In this document: positions 53,514 to 62,800 of the stretch, piece by piece | Position numbering within the stretch: position 1 is the first letter of the stretch | Layout: each line of letters starts with the position of its first letter | Source: Purpureocillium takamizusanense | Lineage: Eukaryota; Ascomycota; Sordariomycetes; Hypocreales; Ophiocordycipitaceae | Length of the DNA: 64,000 nucleotides | Direction: 5' to 3' | Assembly: GCF_022605165.1 (NCBI RefSeq) | Contig: NC_063070.1 | Span: forward strand, 1,240,001-1,304,000 | Translations under genes and position numbers: made by a program | The notes under the pieces: model-generated | Seen by the model: the letters and a program-made list of their open reading frames with translations, nothing else | Told to the model about the DNA's origin: nothing | Database searches by the model: none

Positions 53514-54203
53514 ATGAGCTCCCTGCAGGCAGGCCGCAGCAAAAAGTACGCGTCCACCGCGGCGCTCGTGTGCTCGGTGGTGGCGGCGGCCATCTTCATC
53601 TCGCGGCTGCGACGAAAGGCGCCGGCGGACCGGCCCACGCCGCTGCATCCAAGCATCGACTCGGGCCTCACGCGCGGGTCAAAGGACTTTGAAGGCGGGC
53701 GGCTCCGCTGCCACTGCCCGTCGGAAAAGGTCGAGGTGCGGCTCGCCGGCAACGTCAGCCACAACCACATCTGCGGCTGCTCCAAGTGCTGGAAGCCAGA
53801 CGGCGCCCTGTTCTCGGTCGTTGCGGTCGTCCCGCGCGACCAGCTGGCGGTGACGGCAAACGGCCACAAGCTGCGGGTCGTGGACGAGGCGGCCACCATC
53901 CGCCGCCATGCGTGCTCGTCGTGCGGCGTGCACATGTACGGGCGGATCGACAAGGAGCATCCGTTCCGGGGGCTCGACTTTGTGCACGTCGAGCTGTCGC
54001 CAGAGGTCGGCTGGCAAGAGCCTCAGTTTGCCGCGTTTGTGTCCTCGGTCGTCGAGCAGGGGTTTCCGCCCGAGGACATGGGCCGGGTGCGTGCTCGCAT
54101 TCGCTCGTTGGGGCTCGAGACGTACGACGCTCTGTCGCCGCCTCTGATGGATCTGATTGCGGGTTGGGCGTTTCGGCAGCGGCAGGCGCAGGCGAGGTCT
54201 TGA
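53514..54203 (+). CDS. GFA/CENP-V zinc-fold protein (glutathione-dependent formaldehyde-activating-enzyme-like) with N-terminal membrane anchor
   Basis: 229 residues, one exon. From about residue 44 (LHPSIDSG) onward it matches fungal S-(hydroxymethyl)glutathione synthase-like proteins: zinc-binding Cys66-x-Cys68, Cys87-x-Cys89-xx-Cys92 ([14 protein letters not shown]) and Cys134-xx-Cys137, plus [14 protein letters not shown]. The family condenses formaldehyde with glutathione or simply binds zinc with a Mss4-like fold; activity is often unproven. The first 43 residues are extra: basic SRSKK-type residues, then a hydrophobic helix (about 12-30) and RLRRK, as in a single-pass anchor. The next in-frame Met is at 141, after the Cys ligands, and the TATA box sits 65 bp upstream, so the anchor seems genuine. 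It is convergent with the GH43 gene. No alcohol dehydrogenase or formaldehyde gene is nearby. Confidence 0.88.
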   Translation: MSSLQAGRSKKYASTAALVCSVVAAAIFISRLRRKAPADRPTPLHPSIDSGLTRGSKDFEGGRLRCHCPSEKVEVRLAGNVSHNHICGCSKCWKPDGALFSVVAVVPRDQLAVTANGHKLRVVDEAATIRRHACSSCGVHMYGRIDKEHPFRGLDFVHVELSPEVGWQEPQFAAFVSSVVEQGFPPEDMGRVRARIRSLGLETYDALSPPLMDLIAGWAFRQRQAQARS

Positions 54204-54656
54204 GGTATGACCGCAGTTGTTCAGACAGGCCCCGTGTCCGGGGGGGCTGCCCTTGGGAGGAAAAGCAGAGTTGCAGTCTCTATGCGTGTACGTCCCTGTT
54301 TCATTCAGGCTTGGTAAAAGTGGATGGTCCACGTGGAGTGAGTGTCTACGGCGATGATACGTCTGCACGTGAGGAGAGCACCATGCGCCTGTGGTTGCAA
54401 CGGGCTGTATGCAGTGCTACCATCAACCCAACGTCGGAGCACGCGGGCGCCAGAGAGTGACCGCCGCTTCCAAGCCATGTCCAGCACGGTTGGGAGAGCG
54501 AACCTGTGCTCTGGTCTCGTAGGGCGCGCAAGGACGAGGCCAGCTCCGCGCTCGCAAGACGGACGACGACCTGGAGCCGACGTGATCCAGACGGCGGCCC
54601 CGCCAACGACAGGAAGACAAAGGACCGGACGCGCCCGAGTCGTGCGCAGGAATGCC
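54204..54656. other. Convergent intergenic spacer
   Basis: 453 bp between the stops of the GFA-like and GH43 genes; no gene or repeat is seen. Confidence 0.5.
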
Positions 54657-55778
54657 TCAGGTAAACCTTTTCATCTTTTCCAGCGCCCTTTGAACCGGCC
54701 CGGGCGCCTTCCTGGCAAGCTGGTCGATCGTCTGCTCCGTCTTGGACATGGGCTTCTGGGGGCCGCCGCTCGGGGCACCCATGGCGCGCCCTTTCCACAG
54801 GGGATTGAGGGGGGCGTTGGAGCAGCACACGGGCTGCGCGCCAGGCGCAAAGGACTCGGAGCCCAGCGCCAGTATCCTGGCCTTGCGGTTGGCAAACCCC
54901 TCGCCCCAGTTCTCCGTCGCGTGGTACACGCAAAAGACTCTGTCGTCGCCGCTGTCGGGGCTGAGCAGAAAGCTGGCGTGGCCGGGCGCGTACGGCCCCG
55001 GCATCGACTGGTCGTTGATGAGCAGCGGGATCGGCCGCTTCTCCCACGACGCGGGGTCCAGGGGGTCCGCGTTGGGCGCGACGAGCCGCAGGAGGCCCAT
55101 CTTGTACTCGCTCGTGAAGCTGGCGTGCCCCGAGTACACGATCCCCGTGAAGGCGTTGCCGGGCAGGCTGAGCCACGTCGGCCCCTCGTTGATGCCGCGC
55201 GCCCCGCCGTCGAAGCGCTCCCAGGGCTGATCGGGGGTGGAGATGCGCACGGGCGGGAGGATGGAGGCATCGACGACCTCCTCGGGCGACACCATCTGCG
55301 TCACGTACAGGTCCTGCTGGGTATCGGAACTGTCGCCGGGCGGCCACCCGGACCAGCACAGGTACAGATCCTGGCCGTTGGGGCTGAAGACGGTGGCGTC
55401 GATGCTAAACTGCTCGGGCATGCCCTTGAGGGGGCCGAGAAACTCCCATGCCGCCTGCTCCATGGGGTCCTGATCCGTCGACCGGAGGACGATGGTGCGG
55501 TGGCCCGGGTTGCCGACGCCGGGCTGCGAGGCCGTGGCGTAGATGTACCACGTGCCGTTGAGCCAGTGCAGCTCGGGCGCCCAGATGTCGGCAGACCAGC
55601 GCGACCCTGGCTGTGGCTGCCAGACGACAGTCTTTTGCGCGCCAAAGAAGTCGTCCATCAGCGGCGACTGCCATATCTCGATGCGGTTGGCGAGCGTAAA
55701 GGTGAGGTAGAAGAGGCCATTGGCCTTGATCATCCAGGGGTCTGGGGTGTCGATGCTGGCGATGACTTTGTTGGACAT
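54657..55778 (-). CDS. Glycoside hydrolase family 43-like protein, intracellular
   Basis: 373 residues from the ATG at 55778; the upstream frame extension lacks an ATG. The five-blade propeller family's three acids are visible: Asp13 (DTPDPW) as base, Asp127 (FSIDATVF) as pKa modulator and Glu198 (INEGPTWL) as acid. WAPELHWLNGTWYIYATAS is the usual second-blade motif. GH43 enzymes remove arabinose, xylose or galactose from plant polysaccharides and their oligomers. There is no signal peptide, so it may act on imported oligosaccharides in the cytosol, or be exported unconventionally. The C-terminal ~25 residues are Lys/Arg-rich and helical. A TATA-like CTTATA on this strand (55850-55855) lies about 72 bp upstream of the ATG. 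Confidence 0.9.
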   Translation of the reverse strand: MSNKVIASIDTPDPWMIKANGLFYLTFTLANRIEIWQSPLMDDFFGAQKTVVWQPQPGSRWSADIWAPELHWLNGTWYIYATASQPGVGNPGHRTIVLRSTDQDPMEQAAWEFLGPLKGMPEQFSIDATVFSPNGQDLYLCWSGWPPGDSSDTQQDLYVTQMVSPEEVVDASILPPVRISTPDQPWERFDGGARGINEGPTWLSLPGNAFTGIVYSGHASFTSEYKMGLLRLVAPNADPLDPASWEKRPIPLLINDQSMPGPYAPGHASFLLSPDSGDDRVFCVYHATENWGEGFANRKARILALGSESFAPGAQPVCCSNAPLNPLWKGRAMGAPSGGPQKPMSKTEQTIDQLARKAPGPVQRALEKMKRFT

Positions 55779-56587
55779 GCTGGCGGGTTGACGATTGCAG
55801 TGAAGGATGCACGTTGAGCGCCGACGCGGTCTGGTGGCAGGCGTTGACGTATAAGACAGACGGTGAAACAGCAACACGTCAGCCTCCGCGGTTTCACCAC
55901 GGAATCTGTCCGGGGACTGCTCCGCTTAGTCATTGTTCGCCGTGTCACCACAGCCCACGCGGTCACGTGAGGCAAGCTCGTCTCGTGAGTCGTGACTCTC
56001 GTCTGCGGACGGGTGAACCTGCGATGGCGATTGACGGGACTTGGCTGTGACGTGGGGTCCGGGAATTGAGCACTGGCATCGCATGCGGCTTGCACCCACT
56101 TCGCACACGCTACGGGGACGGACCGGCGGAGGCGGGCTTGGCCCAGCCGGCCGCCACCACGAATTGTTTTGCGTCGTGCTGCTCCCGCCCCTCAGCTCTG
56201 CCTGCAAGGCGAGTTCTCAGGCGACGCCATATATTGCAGTCCGGGTGCCTGCGGCTCGGGCAGTCAGATGAACGATTAGCCAGCTTCCGGGTGCTGCCGG
56301 GGCTCGAGGATCGATTCGATGACTGGTTGCCCTCGGATCCGACCGCAGACGGCGCCGAGGGTCAGTTGGCGTACGGGATCGTGCGTTGGTTGGCCTAGGC
56401 ACTCACTGGCACACTGCCGACGGGAGAAGCAGCCCAGCGGTGTTCCTCTGCCGTCTCCCCGCTATGGCGCCGCTGCTACGCATGGTGACTTTGGTGTCGA
56501 TCGACTTTCACCCTCGTCGTCGAGCTGCCCGAGATGCCGCGCAATTTTCAACCTTGCCTGGCAAACCCCAAGTTATCTGTCGTCGCG
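55779..56587. other. Divergent promoter region of GH43 and DHA1 transporter
   Basis: 809 bp; no supported gene. The GH43 TATA-like element lies near 55850. The right end may be coding if the DHA1 gene starts at 56534. Confidence 0.5.
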
Positions 56588-58401
56588 ATGGCGTCTCGTA
56601 GCGGCAGAGATGGCGGAACGGGGAGCGCTGCAGTCATGCAGTCGATTGACCCGTCCGTGCTCGCTGAGGCGCCGACGACTAGCATGGCGCTGGACAGACA
56701 CGAAAGCCCCTTGCACTTTAGCCGTGTCCGCCGGTGGACGTGCACAGTCATAGGTATGTCGACCGGTCTGGCCTGCGGCTTGACATGTCTGCCCAGGTAC
56801 GAGTCTGCTGGTGTCTGGACTCTGGAACGTGGAGGCGGGATGCGAAGCTCACCACTCCCCCGTGCAGTCGTCGCCATGACCGCCAGCGTCGCCTTTTGCT
56901 CATCGATCCATACCGCCGTCATAACAGCCGTCGCCGCTGACCTCGACTGCTCCACGACCGTCTCGACCCTCGGCGTGAGCACGTTTCTGCTGGGCTTCGG
57001 CTCCGGGCCCTTGCTGTTCGCCCCATTGTCCGAGGTGTATGGGCGCAACCCCGTCTATCGCACTACGTTTCTCCTCTTTGTCGTCTTCAACCTCGGGTGC
57101 GCCCTCTCGCCCAACATTGCGTCCTTGCTGGTCTTCCGATTCCTCTGTGGCTTCTTTGGCTCTCCGACGAGTGAGTCCAGCCCTGCCGTCGTACAACGCA
57201 AGACGGCGCGTCTGACGTCCCACGCCAGTTACCAACTCGGGGGGATCAATCACTGACCTCTGGCCCCCGAGCCATCGCTCCGTGCCCCTGGCCCTATTCA
57301 CGGCGGGCAGCTTCCTGGGGCCGGTCATGAGCCCCATTGCCGGGGGCTATCTCGCTACGCACACGTCATGGAGATGGTGACTGCTCATGCCCTCTCTACA
57401 TGTCATTGCTTGTCGAGGTCGTGCTCCGACGAAAACGCTAACGGTTTGCTCTCGTGCTGCCAGGGTCTTTTGGCTCATCGTCGTAATGAGTGCAACAGTC
57501 TACGTGCCCATGTTTCTCCTTCTGCCAGAGACATATCCGCCGAGGCTGCTGCAAGAAAAGGCAAAGAGGCTTGGCTGCAACGCCGCGCGGCCGGGCCTGC
57601 GCGAGATGCTTCGCACCAGTCTCACGCGGCCTACCGTCATGTTCCTCACGGAGCCCATCCTTTTCCTCCTGTCTCTGTATATGGCGTTTGTGTATGGCAT
57701 CTTGTATCTGGACTTTACCGCGTATCCGTTTGTCTTTGTACAGACGAGGCACTGGGCGGCCGACCAGGCCAGCCTCTCCTTCCTAGGTACTGTATATGGC
57801 TCCGTGTCTCCGCCGGGCCTTGTTCGCCGGGCCGTCTGCGTTCGCACGGGTGCACGGGAGCGCGCTGACGACGGCAATAGGCATCGGGACCGGCATGGCT
57901 ATTGCGACCGCGGCGTCGCCGTGCATCAACCGCGTCTATGCTCACTACACGGAGAAATGGGGCGAGCCGAGGCCGGAAGCCCGTCTCCCCCACCTCGTCC
58001 TGCTGGCTTGGCTCATCCCCGTAGGCCTGTTCTGGTTTGCTTGGACATCCACGCCATCGGTCCACTGGGCGAGCTGTGTCGTCGCCGGCGTCCCGTTTGG
58101 GATAGGGTTCGTGACCTTGTTTCTGGGGGTCACGTCCTATCTCATTGACTGCTACGGCCGGTACTCGGCGAGCGCGCTCGCAGCAAACGCCATCCTCCGG
58201 TCGCTGTTTGGTGCCGCCTTTCCCCTGTTTTCGCGTCAAATGTACGAGGCCTTGGGGTCGGCTTGGGCCACGTCAATCTTGGGCTTCTTCGCCGTGGCCA
58301 TGGCCCCCATGCCGTATGTGTTTTTCAAGCTTGGTCCACGGATCCGCGCTCGGTCGGGATTCCACCAGAGGACGGCTCGAGAGGATAGTGTAGATGGCTG
58401 A
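56588..58401 (+). CDS. MFS transporter, DHA1 (multidrug/polyamine) family, five exons
   Basis: Exons 56588-56753, 56868-57170, 57229-57376, 57464-57786 and 57881-58401 join to 486 residues; an in-frame ATG at 56534 would add 18 residues. Intron 1 (114 nt) is open in frame, but removing it gives TCTVI|VVAMTASVAFCSS, a continuous TM1. Other junctions read GSPT|ITNSGGSITDLWP, TSWRW|VFWLIV and LSFLG|IGTGMA. Family features: PLSEVYGRNPVY after TM2, FLCGFFGSP in TM4, SGGSITDLWPPSHRSVPLALF loop and PIAGGYLATHTSWRW of antiporter motif C context. About 12 membrane segments. Relatives export drugs, polyamines or secondary metabolites; substrate here unknown. Coding sequence is slightly less GC-biased than its neighbours. 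Confidence 0.88.
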
Positions 58402-59805
58402 GTAGGCGGGGCGCGCCTGGGCCGCGCATGGCGATGTGTTTCGTGACCCCTTCAGAGGGCAACGCTGCAAGACGCAAAGTACGGCTGAGGTCTCGGGTAA
58501 CATGAGAAATGTAGACTCCGCTTGATCTGGCTGCCGACGACGTGGATCGGAGAGTGCTGGCAAGACGGGGTGACACGACTGCGAACAAGAGTCTTGGGAC
58601 CCATCAGCCGCCCATGCTGCGTAACGTCGTGAGTGGATTCATCGGGGGCTTGTGCTGCCACTCTGTGCGTTGCGAATCGGGCCGTGCGCTCGCACTGCGA
58701 GACGACGTGTTGCTTCCACAGAATGGTGGAGCGAGTTGTTGAGACATGGGATGCGTACGTAGTTGGTGCTGATGTCTGTTGGCTCCTGCCTGATGCGGGA
58801 GGCCATTTCAAAGCAAGGTCACTTTGTACTGCAGTGGGGTTGTACGTACCTGAACCCCGCGTGACGCATGGCGGCGTCCTTTGCTCCAGCATGGACACAG
58901 TTTGCGTTTGTGACGTGCAGTCACGTCGGTTACACTCACGTTCACAGCTCGAGGTAACTGTTTTGGAGAACAAGGGGCGCATCCTCCCAAGCCCAACCAT
59001 GGATCCCGAAGCGAGGCATCAAGCCAGGGTCCAGCGACCAGTCCGGCGCCACAAGAGGGGAGCCGCCCAACCGCCGTCTCCATCGACCCATGACGCGCCG
59101 CCAATCCATTGCATCTCCGCAGCCGATGCAGGGGTGTCCCCGAGTTCTCCGCAGTGTGGCTCCGTGTGGACTCGGGAGCACCATTGGTTTCTTGCGGAGA
59201 TGGGCGCGGAAGCTTGGCCTTCCGACCTTCACATGGCAGGCGGCCAGGAGTTCCATCGAGGGACAGCCACGCCCGATGGCGCGCTATCGTCGGCACGGCA
59301 GGCATCGCCCGGTTGGTCCAAGGACGAACGGGCCAAGGCGGTCTAGCCTAGCCCTATGGTTGCCGTTCGGCCTGCGGCTCGCTTAGCTGTTTGTTCGATG
59401 CGAGCCATGTACGAAGCGGTTAGCCCGTTTTGAGTCTCCGCTCCGCCGGCCAGCGAGGCGGGACGATTTGATGACCACGGGCCACGCTCATATAGGCGTA
59501 CGGGCGGCATGCCCGACGGCCAAGACTGTTGCCGTCCTGAGCCGCAGGATATGGACGCATGAATCCTGCGTGCGTGCGCCCTCTCGCCTGGCGTTGATAG
59601 ACTCGATACGGACCTGTCGTTGCCGCCAGAGTGGGCTCTGGTTGTTGTCCATGTCGCCGACTTGAAAGAAGTGATTGAGAGATTTGAGGCGGCCACCAGA
59701 CACCCGACGGCCCGACGACGACCAAAGGCGAAGACGACGACGACGTGCGATGCGAGCTTCCCGTGGCGGCAGCAGAGACGCCAACGGAACACGCATACCG
59801 GCGGC
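58402..59805. other. Intergenic region (1.4 kb)
   Basis: Between the DHA1 gene and the ABCG gene. A 237-codon ORF (58633-59346 plus) shows no family feature. Nothing else is supported. Confidence 0.5.
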
Positions 59806-62800
59806 ATGGCCACCACCAACATGCACGGCGACCATGGCATGCCCGGCGGATCCGAAAACGACAAGGCCGACCGGGCCAGCTCCGTCGACACGTCAGTAAC
59901 GGCAGACAACGGCAATGGCAACGGTAACGGCGGCGGCGGCGACAAACGGCGCTTCTCCCTCTCCGGCGCCGGCCACCTCTCGCTCGCCGACGTCGAGGCC
60001 GTCGAGGTCCGCATCCGCAACCTCTCCGTTTCGGTCAACACGTCGCCGTCGTGGCTCGAGCCCAGCACATACGCGGAGCTCGTCGCGGGCGGCTTCAAGA
60101 CGACGCCGCGCATCAAGGCCCTGCTGCGGTCCGTCGACGCCGACCTCGCGCCCGGCACCCTGACGGCCATCATCGGCGGCAGCGGGTCCGGCAAGACGAC
60201 GCTGCTCAACACCATGGCCGAGCGGGTGGTGGGCGGCGCGCGCGTCAGCCGGGGCGGCGTCACGACCTTCAACGGCGTCGCCGGCGTGCACGGGGTGCGC
60301 TACGCGTACGTGATGCAGCAGGACGTGCTGCTGCCGACGCTGACGGTCCGCGAGACGCTGCAGTACTCGGCGGACCTGCGCCTCCCGCCGTCGACGTCGG
60401 CGCGCGACCGCCGCCGCGTCGTCGACGAGGTCATCCGCGAGCTGGGGCTCAAGGAGTGCGCCGACACGCGCATCGGCAACACGCAGCACCGGGGGTGCTC
60501 GGGCGGCGAGAGGCGGCGCGTCAGCATCGGCGTCCAGCTGCTGGCCAACCCGTCGGTGCTGTTCCTCGACGAGCCGACGACGGGCCTCGACGCCACGAGC
60601 GCCTTCCAGCTGGTGCGCACCCTCAAGGCGCTCGCGCAAAAGGGGCGCACCGTCGTCACCACCATCCACCAGCCGCGCTCCGAGATCTGGGACCTGTTCG
60701 ACGGCCTCGTCGTCCTCTCGCGCGGCTGCCCCGTCTACTCGGGCTCCATCCCGGACTGCCTGCCCTGGTTCCGCGCCCAGGGCCACCCGCTCCCGCCGTT
60801 TGTCAACCCCGCCGAGCACGTCGTCGACATCGCCGCCGTCGACAACCGCACGCCGGAGCTGGAGCGGGAGAGCGGCGCGCGGGTCGAGGCCCTCGCGGCC
60901 GCGTGGCGCGACGAGAGCGCAGCCCGCTTCGCGATGCCGCCGCCGCCGCCGCCGCCGCCGGTGCCCGCTGCTCCGTGCGCCGACGACCGCGGGCACCACG
61001 CGCACCGCAGGCGCAGGCCGGACGCCGAGAGGCACGCCAGCTTCGGGCGGCAGCTCCGCGTGCTGACGGACCGGACGCTCAAGGTGACGTACCGCGACCC
61101 GCTCGGGATGGCGGCGTCCATCATGGAGGCGGTCCTCATGGGCGTCGTGACGGGATACCTCTTCTTCGACCTCGGGCGCGACCAGGCCGGCATCCGCTCC
61201 CGCGAGGGCGGCCTCTACACCGCCGCGGGCTTGCAGGGCTACCTCATCCTCGTCTTCGAGGTCTACCGCCTGACGATTGACATCCCCACCTTTGACCGCG
61301 AGTCGTCCGAGGGCTGCGTCGACGCGCTCCCCTTTGTGCTCTCGCGACGGCTCGCGCGCATGCCGACCGAGGACGTGCCCGTGCCGTTTCTCTTTGCCGT
61401 CCTCGTCTACTTCATGGCCGGCTTCGACCGCGACGCCGGCAAGTTCTTTGTCTTTTTCGCCGTGACGCTCGTCAACCAGTACGTGGCCGTGACGTGCGCC
61501 ATGGTGTGCGTCACGGCCGTGCGGCACTTTGCGGGCGCCAGCCTCATCGCCAACCTGGTGTACACGCTGCAGAGCATCGCGTGCGGCATGTTCATCCAGG
61601 TGAACACGATTCCCGTGTACGTGCGGTGGCTGAAATGGATCACATACACGGTACGCCTAATCCCCCTTTTCCCCCTGAAGCCCCGTGCTCGCACATGCAG
61701 TGAGCCTGACCGATGCCAGTTCTACGCCTTTGGGGCCTACGCGGGCAACGAGTTCCAGGGCAGCTTCTACGACTGCCCCGAGCCCGGCGGGCGGGCGAAT
61801 CCGGCGTGCACGCAGTATACGGGTGAGTACGTGATGGAGTCGCTCGGCTTCCCACCCGACTGGGTGGCGCGGCCCATCATCGTGCTCGTGTGCTTCGTCG
61901 TATTGTTCAGCGCCATGTCCGCGCTGGGACTGCGCTTCCTCCCGGTCGAGATGACGATTGCCCGGTCCCGCGCGTCCGACACGGACCTCTCGGCCGGCAA
62001 GGAGAAGATGACGGCGCGGTCCATCACCGAGGTGCGCGCCATCGACCTCGGCCTCGACGCCTTCGCGCTGGCGCTGGACCGGCGGGCCGTCTCGGGCAGG
62101 AAGCTCCCGCGCAAGACGATCCTCGAGCCCGTGGACGCGACGTTCGAGGCCGGGATGCTCAACGTCATCATGGGTCCGTCGGGCAGCGGCAAGACGTCGC
62201 TGCTCAACGCCATGGCCCTGCGGCTGCGCAACTCGGCGGGCACCAAGTACCGCCCCTCGGGCCGGCTGACCTTTAACGGTGCCGTGCCCTCCGACTCGGT
62301 CGTCCGCTCCGTGTGCTCGTACGTGTGCCAGGACGACGACGCGCTGCTGCCGTCGCTGACTGTGCGCGAGACGCTGCGCTTCGCCGCCGGCCTGCGGCTG
62401 CCGTCCTTTATGAGCGGCGAGGAGAAGCGCCGCCGGGCCGAGGAGGTGCTCCTCAAGATGGGCCTCAAGGACTGCGCCGATAACCTCGTCGGCAACGACA
62501 TGGTCAAGGGCATCTCGGGCGGCGAGAAGCGCCGCGTGTCCATTGCCGTGCAGGTGCTCACGGACCCGCGCGTCCTGCTGCTCGACGAGCCGACGTCGGG
62601 CCTCGACGCCTTCACCGCCAGCTCCATCATGGAGGTGCTGCGGGGGCTCGCCCACGAGGGCCGCACGCTCGTCCTGACGATCCACCAGGCGCGGTCCGAC
62701 CTGTTTGGGCACTTTGGCAACGTGCTGCTGCTGGCGCGCGGCGGGGCGCCCGTGTACGCCGGTCCCGCGCGCGAGATGCTGCCGTACTTTGGGCGCTCCG

